A DNA stretch of 64,000 bases from positions 186,001-250,000 of the forward strand of contig JBLXDM010000003.1 in NCBI GenBank assembly GCA_048264125.1, read 5' to 3'. Position numbers and translations under genes: made by a program. The notes under the pieces are model-generated. The model had not been told where the DNA came from. It made no database searches and saw nothing but the letters and a program-made list of their open reading frames with translations. This document shows positions 8,547-17,309 of the stretch, piece by piece. The DNA is from M1-B18 sp048264125 (GTDB taxonomy: Bacteria; Bacillota; Clostridia; Peptostreptococcales; Natronincolaceae). The first letter of the stretch is position 1; each line of letters opens with the position of its first letter.

Positions 8547-9020
8547 TTAACTATTACGCCTTCCCACAGCTATCTTCCGCCTTGCTTCCTTTAAGGACCT
8601 CTTTATTCCCTCATATCCTGTGCAACGGCATATATTGCTTTGAAGCCATTGCTTATCTGTTTCATCATTTGCCTCCGGATGGGCCTTTAATAAAGCATAG
8701 GCCTTCAGTATAAACCCGGGAGTACAGTAGCCGCATTGAAAGCCTGCATTTTCCAAAAAAGCCTCCTGAATTTCTGTCTTCTCCAGACCCTCTATGGTTA
8801 TAACATCCTGCCCCTCCACCTCTACAGCCAATATCAAGCATGATTTTACCGGTCTTCCCTCCAACAGCACTGTGCAGGCCCCACAATCACCATTTTCACA
8901 GCCGGGCTTTCCTCCAGTAAGTCCCAGACTGTTCCTCAGCACCTCCAGCAAGGTGTCAGCTGTTCTTACCCATAGCCTTCTATTCTCACCGTTCACCCTA
9001 AGAGAAATCGATGCCATTTT
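8547..9020 (-). CDS. molybdenum hydroxylase [2Fe-2S] subunit
   Basis: Small subunit of a xanthine oxidase-family enzyme, about 157 aa from ASISLRVNG. The plant-type [2Fe-2S] site is CENGDCGACTVLLEGRPVKSC and the second, helical site is QCGYCTPGFIL...NICRCTGY, both intact. It passes electrons from the Mo cofactor towards FAD. The reading frame runs up to 9050; I favour the ATG at about 9017 or the TTG a few codons earlier, the latter 8 bases after GGAGG. Last gene of the operon; it overlaps or abuts the FAD subunit gene. Confidence 0.9.
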   Translation of the reverse strand, partial: KMASISLRVNGENRRLWVRTADTLLEVLRNSLGLTGGKPGCENGDCGACTVLLEGRPVKSCLILAVEVEGQDVITIEGLEKTEIQEAFLENAGFQCGYCTPGFILKAYALLKAHPEANDETDKQWLQSNICRCTGYEGIKRSLKEARRKIAVGRRNS

Positions 9021-9036
9021 TTGATATGTTATCAAA

Positions 9037-9864
9037 TCAAACACCTCCAAGCTGGGTATAGGCTCTTCTTAATGCTTTTTCTAAAAGCATTTGCCTGAAA
9101 CGGCTGGAGGCCCATTGATCCTGCTTTATATTACCGGGAATAAGCTTAATTATTTTTGCTATTCTTTCATCTATATTTATGCTGGCATTTAGAGCAGCAT
9201 CTATAGCATCCGATCTAAAAGGAAAATTCAGCACTCCGCTGAAGGCAACCCTCAAGCCCTCACCCTTCAGCATTTCTATATGCAGTATCGGATAATCCAC
9301 CTCCCCCTGCTTTATTTTGCGTATACAACAGAATTCTGCTTCTCTATAGGTCTTTTCAATAGCTATATCTATAAGCAGCTCTCCCTTTTCCAGCCTCAGG
9401 CTTTTATCAAATACTAAATTCAATTTCTCACATCTTACACCCTTTTCACCTACTATCCTAACCTCTGCCTCCGTTAGCATTAGTGGCAGCACTGCTTCTC
9501 TATAGGTCAAATTACCGCATATGTTCCCACCTAGGGTAAGTCTGTTGCGAAGGGTATGATCAGCGATCCCCTTGAATGCAGATGTAAGAAGAGGAAGGCT
9601 ATTGTCCCCTACAATTTCATTTAAGGTTAGGGCAGCACCGTATATTATCTTGTTTTGCTGTTGTCGGAGGGATCTGCACTCAGGAATAGCCTTTATATCT
9701 ATAAGTGCATCCACCTTTATCCTATGATTTCTAGCAAAGCTTAATATCTCAGTGCCTCCGCTGTAATAAAGCACCCTTTTAAAATCTCGACTTAGCTGAA
9801 GATAGCTTTCCACAGCCTCCTGGAGGGTAGATGGTCTTATATATTCAAAATCAAAGGAAATCAT
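9037..9864 (-). CDS. molybdenum hydroxylase FAD-binding subunit
   Basis: A 275-aa CoxM/XdhB-type subunit. FAD contacts are seen in YYSGGTEILSFARN and RNRLTLGGNICGNLTYREAVLPLML (the TLGGN loop). The C-terminal third is the CO dehydrogenase flavoprotein C-terminal domain. Start at 9864 from AAGGGGGATAAAT. It overlaps the stop of the preceding large-subunit gene region closely, indicating one transcript in the order large-medium-small. Confidence 0.9.
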   Translation of the reverse strand: MISFDFEYIRPSTLQEAVESYLQLSRDFKRVLYYSGGTEILSFARNHRIKVDALIDIKAIPECRSLRQQQNKIIYGAALTLNEIVGDNSLPLLTSAFKGIADHTLRNRLTLGGNICGNLTYREAVLPLMLTEAEVRIVGEKGVRCEKLNLVFDKSLRLEKGELLIDIAIEKTYREAEFCCIRKIKQGEVDYPILHIEMLKGEGLRVAFSGVLNFPFRSDAIDAALNASINIDERIAKIIKLIPGNIKQDQWASSRFRQMLLEKALRRAYTQLGGV

Positions 9865-9884
9865 ATTTATCCCCCTTTTCAATA

Positions 9885-12263
9885 TCATTCTACTAAGGCC
9901 TTAAGGGTAATTCCTTCAATAGCATCTCCACCGTCTCCAGCTTCCTCCCTTTTATTATAGCTCCTCCAAAGCTCCTCAGGAACCAAAGGCAGCCGGTTTA
10001 ATTCCGTACCCAAGGCTATGGAGAGGGCATTTGCAACAGCAGCTGGTATGCCTATGGCCGCCTGCTCCCCAAGGCCTCTAGCACCATAGGGTCCATCCTC
10101 CTGAGGTGTCTCGATGAAATCCACCAGATACTCAGGCTCCTCTCCCATTCTCAGCACTTTATAGCTCCTTAAGCTTCCATTCATAACCTGCAAGCCATTG
10201 CTAAAGCTAAAGGCTTCTGTGGTGGTCATCCCCAATGCCATTGCTATGCTTCCTACCACCTGCCCCCTTGCCAATTCAGGATTGATGACCTTCCCTACAT
10301 CCATGACACAGGCAGCCTTTAATACCTTAAAGCTAAAATCCTCGATATTTATCTCCACCTCCACCGCCTCAGCCCCAAGCGTCCAAATAGTGGCTCTGCC
10401 TTCACCAGTTTCCGGATCTATCTCATTTATATGACGTATTTTATAGCTGCCTCTGCCGACAAGCTGATTTCTAGATATGATATTTCCTAGTAGGCACTCC
10501 CCCCGGGCCAAGTCCATGAAGTTTATGAAAATACATGGCTCTTCCTTGACAAATACCCTGCCATCCTCATAATCCAGAGCCTCCTGCGGAAGCTTAAGCA
10601 GCACTGCCGCTCTAGCCAAAAGCTGCTTTAAGGCATCCTCAGCCGCCTCAAGGACAGCCCTTCCAGCCATAAATAGGCTTCGACTTCCTATCGTAGCCCA
10701 ATCATAGGGTGAAGTATCAGTATTTACAGGCATGAAAACCTTTACATCCTCCGTAGAAATCCTTAGGACCTCAGCTGCTATCTGGGCCAATGCTGTCTTA
10801 GTTCCCTGACCCAGCTCCATTACGCCACAATGAAGACCTACACAGCCATCCTCATCAAAGGAAAGAAGTGCACTATCTCCGGTATTGGAGGATATGATCG
10901 TAGCCTTCCACAGTGCAGCTAAGCCTCTTGCCCTTATGGTATCCTTATCCACCCTGATAGGATTTGCCTCCTGCCAATTTATAAGGGCTGCAGCCTTTTC
11001 AAGGCACCTTCTGAGGCTTCCGGTGTTTTCATCCATTATATTTAGGCCAGGGGTGGTATCCCCGGCTTCAATGGCATTTATTAGCCGAAGCTGGAGAGGG
11101 TCTATTTTCAGTTTTTTAGCTAATATGTCCATTCCCCTCTCTATGGCAAAGGTCAGCTCCATGTGTCCATAGCCTCTAAAGGCTGTTCCATAGGGCTTAT
11201 TTGTATATACGCATAGTGAATCACACCACACATTTGGAATATTATATGGACCTGTGCAGGCCATGGCAGCAGCTCTGCTGATCTTTACGACATAATCTGC
11301 ATAGGCACCACAATCAAAATAGTAGGTAAGCTCAGCAGCCTGTAGCTTCCCCTCCTGGGTGCTTCCCAGCCTTATGGTTGCCTCCATTCCGTTTCTGCCT
11401 GCAGACATTAGCAAATCCATTTCTCTTGTGTTGACAAGCTTGACTGGTCTTCCTCCTACGGCCCTTGTCAAAATATAGGCCAAAGCCTCCAGCTGGATGC
11501 CCGCCTTACCTCCGAAGCCGCCTCCTATGGGAGGGGCGATTATGGTTATTTTTTTAATGGGAATTTTAAAATAGGCGCTTAAAAGCTTTCTAACAAGAAA
11601 GGGTGCTTGTGTTGAGGTGTGTATTATAACCTGTCCGCTGGCCTTAATTTCAGCAATAGTTGCCCTTTGCTCCAGGGCAGCATGATCACCGGGAGGGATC
11701 GACAGGCTGGCTTCGACTATTACGTCTGAATGATCAAAGCCTGTTATTATATTTCCTTTGCGGATTTTCGTGCGATTGGCAATATTTGAATTCTTCTCCG
11801 GCAGCACTGTTGTCATATAGTGATATTTCCCAAGCTCCTCGTGTACTAGAGGGGACCCTTTATTCACTGCTTCTCTTGCATTTTTAACAAGGGGCAGCTG
11901 TTCATATGCTATCTTTATTTCTTCGACAGCAGCTACTGCTTCCTCAAAGGTATCTGCCACCACTGCAGCCACCGGCTCTCCGTAGTATCTGACCTTATCC
12001 ACAGCCAAGGGAGGCTTATCCTTTAAATAGCAGCCCTGCAAAATAGGATAATCCTCCCCTGTAAGTATCGCTCTTACTCCAGACAGTCGGCCTGCTCTAC
12101 TGGTGTCGATTGATTTAATTTTTGCATGTGCAAGTACACTGGTTTTTATAGCAGCATATAGTGCTCCCGAATAGGAGTCATCATTAACGAATTTTACACT
12201 ACCGCTTATCTTTTCAATGCCATCCTTCCTAATAATTGGTTTTCCAATCGAAGAATAAAACAT
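9885..12263 (-). CDS. molybdenum hydroxylase large (molybdopterin) subunit
   Basis: A 792-aa CoxL/XdhA-type catalytic subunit. It contains PPIGGGFGGKAG, GTAFRGYGHMELTFAIERGMD, GVMELGQGTKTALAQIA and the GARGLGEQAAIG motif whose glutamate is the catalytic base in this family. Members hydroxylate purines, nicotinate, aldehydes or other heterocycles; the sequence alone does not settle the substrate. There is no AYRCSFR-type loop of CO dehydrogenase that I can see. Start at 12263 after a G-rich ribosome binding site; the ORF could begin 34 codons earlier, but that part has no binding site and unlikely composition. A promoter and palindrome lie directly upstream. Confidence 0.9.
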   Translation of the reverse strand: MFYSSIGKPIIRKDGIEKISGSVKFVNDDSYSGALYAAIKTSVLAHAKIKSIDTSRAGRLSGVRAILTGEDYPILQGCYLKDKPPLAVDKVRYYGEPVAAVVADTFEEAVAAVEEIKIAYEQLPLVKNAREAVNKGSPLVHEELGKYHYMTTVLPEKNSNIANRTKIRKGNIITGFDHSDVIVEASLSIPPGDHAALEQRATIAEIKASGQVIIHTSTQAPFLVRKLLSAYFKIPIKKITIIAPPIGGGFGGKAGIQLEALAYILTRAVGGRPVKLVNTREMDLLMSAGRNGMEATIRLGSTQEGKLQAAELTYYFDCGAYADYVVKISRAAAMACTGPYNIPNVWCDSLCVYTNKPYGTAFRGYGHMELTFAIERGMDILAKKLKIDPLQLRLINAIEAGDTTPGLNIMDENTGSLRRCLEKAAALINWQEANPIRVDKDTIRARGLAALWKATIISSNTGDSALLSFDEDGCVGLHCGVMELGQGTKTALAQIAAEVLRISTEDVKVFMPVNTDTSPYDWATIGSRSLFMAGRAVLEAAEDALKQLLARAAVLLKLPQEALDYEDGRVFVKEEPCIFINFMDLARGECLLGNIISRNQLVGRGSYKIRHINEIDPETGEGRATIWTLGAEAVEVEINIEDFSFKVLKAACVMDVGKVINPELARGQVVGSIAMALGMTTTEAFSFSNGLQVMNGSLRSYKVLRMGEEPEYLVDFIETPQEDGPYGARGLGEQAAIGIPAAVANALSIALGTELNRLPLVPEELWRSYNKREEAGDGGDAIEGITLKALVE

Positions 12264-12348
12264 ATAAGCCCCCCTAAGCCAGTATTGCAAGTTTATGATC
12301 TTATTTAAATCATAGCATTTCTTCGTTAATTTTTCTATATTTTCGGAA

Positions 12349-12376
12349 TATTTTGTAAATGACAATGTTTTGTCAA
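12349..12376 (-). promoter_or_regulatory. promoter with operator-like palindrome for the molybdenum hydroxylase operon
   Basis: On the minus strand TTGACA (12371-12376) sits 17 bases before AAATAT. The -35 overlaps a 16-base dyad, TGACAA-TGTT-TTGTCA (12360-12375), placed where a repressor would block polymerase. The -10 match is poor, so confidence is moderate. Confidence 0.45.
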
Positions 12377-12421
12377 TCTAAAAATATTTTAGTAGGTTTT
12401 TTTATTTGAGCTTTATTATTT

Positions 12422-13450
12422 TTACAGGTCTGCCTCCATAGGCCTTAAAATCTTTACACCAAAGCTAAATAAAACACAGCCAATCAGCAGCAGAATGATG
12501 ATATTTGCCTGTATGTCCTTAAAGCTCCCTCCCGATACTAAAATATCATACATATCCATAGCCCAATATTGTGGGATAAAATACGACACTCTTTGCAAGC
12601 CCTCAGGCATGAAGCTGGCGGGAAAAAAGCTTCCCCCAAGAGTGCATGTTGAAACAGTCATTAGTGTATTTATAATGCTATATTTATCCTGATTTTTTGT
12701 AATTGCCGTTAATCCTATTGTCATTCCAACTGCAGTAATTAAAAATGCCAGCATGATACCAAATATCTTCACCAGTGATAGCTGCCAATCCACCCTGATG
12801 ACGTACTTTGTGATTAGTAGAAATAATACGATCTGTATGATACCTATAAAGACATTTACCATCAGATGTCCCAAGACAAAATCAACGGATTTTATCGGAC
12901 CACTAAAGGTACGCATCATGGTCTTCTCCCGCCTGTCCTCCAATATTGTGCCTACTACAGTGGATATGAACATCAGCATAAACATCGTCAAAAATCCTAA
13001 TGCCATTCTGTCCCCCAGCTGCTCCCCCTCTGAGACCTGAGCCGCTGGAATTCTTCCTGTGCTAAGATAGCTGTTTAATGCACCCTCCAGCTTTAAAAGG
13101 TTTATATTATCACCGGCAGAGCTATATACCGAAAAGGGCTTTCTATCCTCTCCATCCGTTGCATCCTCAACTATAATTGCCATTTTTATTTTACTATTCT
13201 CAACTAGCTCCTTTGCCTCAGATTCAGCTATATAACTGATACTATATCCGCCTGAGCTCTGTAGCTCCTCTGCAAGCCTCTTGTATTCACCTCTAACTAC
13301 AATCCCTAATTTTACACCATTATTACTATTGATGGCTGTTACTAGAATACCTGCTAGAAGGGGGAGTACCAATAGATATAATAGCATTGCCTTTTCCTTG
13401 GATAATCTTCTCAAAACATTAAGTGCAATATTGATACTATTCATAAGCAT
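12422..13450 (-). CDS. ABC-2 type exporter permease (LnrN-like)
   Basis: About 342 aa (340 from the ATG at 13444). It has one N-terminal membrane segment, a roughly 150-residue extracellular domain (KLGIVVRGEYKRLAEELQSS...), and five C-terminal segments, the ABC2_membrane_3 layout. AGGAGGGAGA precedes the start, and the start region overlaps the stop of the other permease gene. With that permease and the ATPase it forms an exporter resembling LnrLMN of B. subtilis, which removes linearmycin-type polyenes from the membrane. Similarity to Lnr is by layout and family; actual substrate unknown. Confidence 0.85.
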   Translation of the reverse strand: MLMNSINIALNVLRRLSKEKAMLLYLLVLPLLAGILVTAINSNNGVKLGIVVRGEYKRLAEELQSSGGYSISYIAESEAKELVENSKIKMAIIVEDATDGEDRKPFSVYSSAGDNINLLKLEGALNSYLSTGRIPAAQVSEGEQLGDRMALGFLTMFMLMFISTVVGTILEDRREKTMMRTFSGPIKSVDFVLGHLMVNVFIGIIQIVLFLLITKYVIRVDWQLSLVKIFGIMLAFLITAVGMTIGLTAITKNQDKYSIINTLMTVSTCTLGGSFFPASFMPEGLQRVSYFIPQYWAMDMYDILVSGGSFKDIQANIIILLLIGCVLFSFGVKILRPMEADL

Positions 13451-14219
13451 TCTCCCTCCTGAAGGCAAAGGCTGCAATAAGAGTAAAGGCTATCCCTAAG
13501 GCCAATAGTACAATTAAGTTGAGCCTTATGGCGCTGAAGGACTCTCCCCTCATTAATGCAAGGTATGCCTCAAAGCCCCATTTATTTATCGTAAACTGAT
13601 TTAGACCTCCAAAGGCACCATTAAAGGTTAGGCCTCCACTTAAAAAGGTCATTACCACAACCACAAAGGACATTATGCCATTTGCCAGCTTTGGCTTGCT
13701 GAATAGGGCAGCAAAGCAATATCCCATTGTAATAGCTACAAATATAACCAGCATTGTCACTATTAAAATCCACAGCAGGGAATTACCCCAGTCAATCTCC
13801 ATTGCAAACTTGGTGATGAAAATTATAGAAAGTGCAATACATAGCATAAATACCGAATGCCCCAGTAGATTTCCCAATATATACTCCAGCTTTTTTATCG
13901 GGGTTGAAAATACCCTCATCATGGTTTTATGCTCCTTTTCATCAATCAAAAACGATGAGGCCATTATTCCCGTTATAAGGATAAACATAACCAGCAATGA
14001 GGCCGCATAGCTCTGGGACATTGTATTCCCAATACCCTGATTAACATATACAACCTCCATAATGCTACTATGGAGCATCTGCTGGCTCGAGGGGATTGCC
14101 ACCTCCATCATTTCCTTTATCAAAAATATTTGTGATAACGGGAGACCAATAAGCAGAGGTAGTACGACACCATTTTTAAACATAAGCTTAATGCTTTTTA
14201 ACGCCACCTTTATAATCAT
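13437..14219 (-). CDS. ABC-2 type exporter permease (LnrM-like)
   Basis: A 260-aa membrane protein with an N-terminal segment, a short extracellular loop (AIPSSQQMLHSSIMEVVYVNQG) and five more segments. The cytoplasmic sequence LIDEKEHKTMMRVFSTPIKKLEYILGNLLGH is the coupling-helix motif common to ABC-2 permeases; the partner permease has the matching EDRREKTMMRTFSGPIKSVDFVLGHL. Start at 14219 is better spaced from GGGGAGGA than the ATG two codons earlier. It lies 10-16 bases after the ATPase stop. Confidence 0.85.
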   Translation of the reverse strand: MIIKVALKSIKLMFKNGVVLPLLIGLPLSQIFLIKEMMEVAIPSSQQMLHSSIMEVVYVNQGIGNTMSQSYAASLLVMFILITGIMASSFLIDEKEHKTMMRVFSTPIKKLEYILGNLLGHSVFMLCIALSIIFITKFAMEIDWGNSLLWILIVTMLVIFVAITMGYCFAALFSKPKLANGIMSFVVVVMTFLSGGLTFNGAFGGLNQFTINKWGFEAYLALMRGESFSAIRLNLIVLLALGIAFTLIAAFAFRRENAYE

Positions 14220-14235
14220 ATACATTCCTCCCCAC

Positions 14236-15171
14236 CTAATCCCTTAGCCTTCGTCCAGTAAGCTCCAGAAAAATGCCCTCTAGGTCCGTTTCCTTTAGGC
14301 TAAGGTTTCTTACGGCTATACCCTTGCTCGATAATACCCCCAATACCTCCTGTATCCTTCCCTGCGGATTAAGGGTCATAATTTCCAGTACATTGTCATC
14401 GACGATTATGTTTGAAATGCCTTCTATTTCCTTTAGCGCCTCCAGCATGCCATAATTAATTTCATTTATTTCAATAACGATTTTTTCTTCAGTCTTGGCC
14501 AGCCTTTTCAGCTCCTCCTTTTTACCACAGGCAATTAATTTTCCGTAGTCTATTATTCCTACCCTGTGGCACAGGCCTTCTACCTCCTCCATATAATGAC
14601 TTGTGTAAATTACCGTTGACCCCCTGTGGTTCAGCTCTCTTACGGAATTTAAAATATGGTTTCTGGACTGAGGGTCAATACCTACTGTTGGCTCATCCAT
14701 TATGATGATCTCCGGCTGATGGGCTATCGCACAGGCTATATTTAAACGTCTTTTCATACCCCCAGAGAACTTCTTAGGCTTCTCTTTTCGCTTATCATAT
14801 AGTCCTGTAAACTCCAAAGCCTCACCTGTGAGCTCCTTAAGCCTGCTGCCCTTAACTCCGTATAGGCTAGCGAAATAGGAGATATTTTCCGAAGCGGATA
14901 AGCCCTCATAGAAGGCTAAATCCTGAGGAACAAAGCCCATTTTCCTCTTTGTTTCCAACGGAGCCCTTATTATATCGATTCCGTCTATTATAATATCACC
15001 GCTGTTTTGCTTCAAAAGCCCCACCAGCATTTTAATGATTGTGCTTTTCCCTGCACCATTTGGCCCCAGCAATCCAAAAATTTCTCCTTTTTCAATGGCC
15101 AGACTGATATTATCCACAGCTAACGTATGGCCATATCTCTTTATTACCGATGAAAGCTCAATATATGACAT
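14236..15171 (-). CDS. ABC exporter ATPase (LnrL-like)
   Basis: A 311-aa ATP-binding subunit. Walker A is GPNGAGKST, the Q-loop follows in VPQDLAF, the signature is FSGGMKRRLNIA and Walker B is IIIMDEPTVG with the downstream switch His in TSHYMEEVEG. The C-terminal 90 residues form the DUF4162-type extension of drug-exporter ATPases. First gene of the three-gene exporter operon, preceded by a 16-bp palindrome and separated from the two-component genes by a terminator, so it can be induced apart from them. Confidence 0.93.
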   Translation of the reverse strand: MSYIELSSVIKRYGHTLAVDNISLAIEKGEIFGLLGPNGAGKSTIIKMLVGLLKQNSGDIIIDGIDIIRAPLETKRKMGFVPQDLAFYEGLSASENISYFASLYGVKGSRLKELTGEALEFTGLYDKRKEKPKKFSGGMKRRLNIACAIAHQPEIIIMDEPTVGIDPQSRNHILNSVRELNHRGSTVIYTSHYMEEVEGLCHRVGIIDYGKLIACGKKEELKRLAKTEEKIVIEINEINYGMLEALKEIEGISNIIVDDNVLEIMTLNPQGRIQEVLGVLSSKGIAVRNLSLKETDLEGIFLELTGRRLRD

Positions 15172-15246
15172 AGCTACAACACCCCTTTTACACTTATTCT
15201 ATATTGCTATTTTATATTAGCAGGCAGGTCTTTACCATAGCCTGAG

Positions 15247-15274
15247 GTCATTGTCTCCAATGACTTAAGTCATT
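15247..15274. promoter_or_regulatory. palindromic operator candidate upstream of the ABC exporter
   Basis: A perfect 16-bp palindrome, AATGACTTAAGTCATT, at 15259-15274, and a further half-site GTCATT at 15247-15252 that makes an inverted repeat with the palindrome's AATGAC. Three half-sites lie 75-105 bases before the ATPase start codon. The NarL/LuxR-type response regulator encoded just upstream is the obvious candidate to bind. Confidence 0.65.
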
Positions 15275-15280
15275 TCAAAA

Positions 15281-15324
15281 AAACAAAAAGCCCCTTAAAA
15301 CCTATCAGAAAAAGGTTGGGCTTA
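15281..15324 (-). terminator. terminator between response regulator and ABC exporter
   Basis: On the minus strand AAGCCCAACC pairs with GGTT..GGGGCTT and is followed by TTTGTTTTTTT. It separates the two-component transcript from the exporter transcript. Confidence 0.6.
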
Positions 15325-15389
15325 GTTTTATTCACGCTATTCACTATTCACTAATCTCTATTCTCTATTCACTATCACTATTTCTAATC

Positions 15390-16028
15390 CTACAGCCTTC
15401 CACCCTTAAGATAAAATATTGCTATCTGTGTCCTATCTCTTAATTGTAGCTTATCCAGAATTTCTGTGATCTTGTTCTTTACCGTTCCCTCACTCAAAAA
15501 CACCCTTTCTGCTATTTCCTTGTTTGTTAGACCATCAGCAATATACCTGACGATCTCCATTTCCGACTCTGTAATTCTATATTCGCTAAAGCTTATTGAC
15601 CTTTTTTTAGAGAGCATATCCGTAACCTTGGCAGCAGCGTTTGGGTGCAGCAGCATGCTTCCGTGATGCACCACCCTAATACCCTCAATCAGCTTGTCCG
15701 GGGTTACATTTTTCAAAAGATAGCCCTTTGCACCATTCTTTAGGGCCTCAAAAATAAATCTGTCGTCATCAAAGGTTGTAAGCATGATGATTTTACTGTC
15801 AGGCAAAGCCGCCATTATTTTTTTAGTAGCCAGCACGCCATCACATACCGGCATCCGTATATCCATCAAAACGACGTCCACCCCTCCGGCCTCAACAAGA
15901 TAATTCAAAGCCTCTTCTCCATTGGATAATGTAGCTGCAACCTCTATCTCATTCGTCATACCTAAAATGATTTTTAAGCTGCTACAAATCAATTCATCAT
16001 CGTCAACGATTACTATTTTTATACTCAT
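15390..16028 (-). CDS. NarL/LuxR-family response regulator (LnrK-like)
   Basis: A 212-aa regulator. The receiver domain has the acidic pair DDDE near the start, the phospho-acceptor in VVLMDIRMP, and the switch residues in MLTTFDDD and LLKNVTPDKL. The C-terminal LuxR helix-turn-helix is ITESEMEIVRYIADGLTNKEIAERVFLSEGTVKNKI. GAGGAGGATACGT precedes the ATG. It follows its kinase gene by 12 bases and precedes the exporter, so it likely activates the exporter through the palindrome at 15259. Confidence 0.92.
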   Translation of the reverse strand: MSIKIVIVDDDELICSSLKIILGMTNEIEVAATLSNGEEALNYLVEAGGVDVVLMDIRMPVCDGVLATKKIMAALPDSKIIMLTTFDDDRFIFEALKNGAKGYLLKNVTPDKLIEGIRVVHHGSMLLHPNAAAKVTDMLSKKRSISFSEYRITESEMEIVRYIADGLTNKEIAERVFLSEGTVKNKITEILDKLQLRDRTQIAIFYLKGGRL

Positions 16029-16040
16029 ACGTATCCTCCT

Positions 16041-17159
16041 CTATATAACTGGTATATAGCTGATGGTTTCAAAACCACCATCCGTATTATAGTCAACTGA
16101 GCCGCCTAATAGAGCAGCCCTCTCCTCCATAGCTGTCAGCCCCATGCCCTTAATTATCCGACCTGCACTCCTGCCGTCATCCTTAACGGATAGGATTATT
16201 TCTCTGTCGGTATAGGAGAGACTTACCTTAATATTCTGAGGTTCACCATGCCTTATGGAATTAGTTATCGATTCCTGAAGATTTTTACATAGTGTTATCT
16301 CACATATCGGCACCAGCTTGAAGGGCATACCATGTATATCATAGGTTATATTTAGGCCGGTGGCTGCCCTGCATTCATGGATTATTTCCTGAAGGGTTAT
16401 AATTCCGTTAAATTCCTTGGGCCTAATATTTTTAACCGTTGCTCTTAGAATGTCAATGCTTTCCCTAAGCTGCCCCGTTGATGAGGACAGAAGCCTTCTT
16501 CCCTCCGCAATATCTATTTCCATAAGCTGAGAAGCTGCCTCCATTTGCATTAATAATGCTGTTAAGCGATGACCAATAGTGTCATGAATTTCAATGGATA
16601 TTCTTTCACGCTCCTTCAGCTGTGTCAGCTGCTCCACCCTCTGGGCGTATTCCTCAAGCCTTAGCTTTGCGATTTCAATATCATAGCTATATCTTCTGTT
16701 TTCATCGTAGAGATACTCGATATCTGTAATCTTTTCTGTTAGTCCTCTATGCTGCCATAGCAGCACATAGATTACAATCATCAAAGCTATATTAAGGACT
16801 ACAGCCTCCAGCCTTGGGGCCCTTAGGGTATAAAAGACAAATAAGCCATTCAGAAGTGCTATATATCGCCCTTCCTCCTTTAGAAAAAACAATGCGGTAA
16901 TAATGGGTATGTAGTACAATATATAGTTGAAGCCTTGATATTTAAAGCTCAAAAAAGCGATTAAGCAGGTATCCAGCAAAACTGATGCCACAAAGCTCTT
17001 ATTTTTCAGCAGTGTTACCCTTACCTGAGTGTTAAGCATTAGCAATAGAATAATAATCAGATAAAGAGGAGCTAACTCGCTGACGGTTACAATGGTGACT
17101 ATAATAGCACATAGGAAAATGGTAAACCTTAGTATCATTTCAACAGAAGTCTTTTCCAT
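16041..17159 (-). CDS. sensor histidine kinase, HisKA_3 type (LnrJ-like)
   Basis: A 372-aa kinase. The first 130 residues hold four to five membrane segments without an evident extracellular sensor domain, the intramembrane-sensing design of DesK/LnrJ. A short coiled coil leads to the phosphorylation motif ERERISIEIHDTIGHRLTALLMQM. The ATP domain has NLQESITNSIRHGEPQ (N-box) and VKDDGRSAGRIIKGMGLTAMEERA. It probably senses membrane-active compounds through its helices. One transcript with the response regulator. Confidence 0.92.
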   Translation of the reverse strand: MEKTSVEMILRFTIFLCAIIVTIVTVSELAPLYLIIILLLMLNTQVRVTLLKNKSFVASVLLDTCLIAFLSFKYQGFNYILYYIPIITALFFLKEEGRYIALLNGLFVFYTLRAPRLEAVVLNIALMIVIYVLLWQHRGLTEKITDIEYLYDENRRYSYDIEIAKLRLEEYAQRVEQLTQLKERERISIEIHDTIGHRLTALLMQMEAASQLMEIDIAEGRRLLSSSTGQLRESIDILRATVKNIRPKEFNGIITLQEIIHECRAATGLNITYDIHGMPFKLVPICEITLCKNLQESITNSIRHGEPQNIKVSLSYTDREIILSVKDDGRSAGRIIKGMGLTAMEERAALLGGSVDYNTDGGFETISYIPVI

Positions 17160-17260
17160 AGGACCGATCCCCCTCTAATATAAACTATTCAGCAATATAG
17201 TATCATAAAAAAAGCAGTTATATCCATTCTTTTCCTATAAAATTCTGTTTAGCACACAAA

Positions 17261-17284
17261 AAAGAAACCCCTAAGGGTTTCCAG
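17261..17284 (-). terminator. terminator after the SRAP gene
   Basis: GAAACCC-CTAA-GGGTTTC hairpin, followed on the minus strand by TTTTTTGTG, just beyond the stop codon at 17310. Confidence 0.85.
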
Positions 17285-17309
17285 TATAATTATTTTAGAA
17301 GCTCGTTGC

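Noticed and set aside
8665..8886. 73-aa ORF within the [2Fe-2S] subunit gene
   Set aside because: Out-of-frame shadow of an iron-sulfur protein with intact cysteine motifs.
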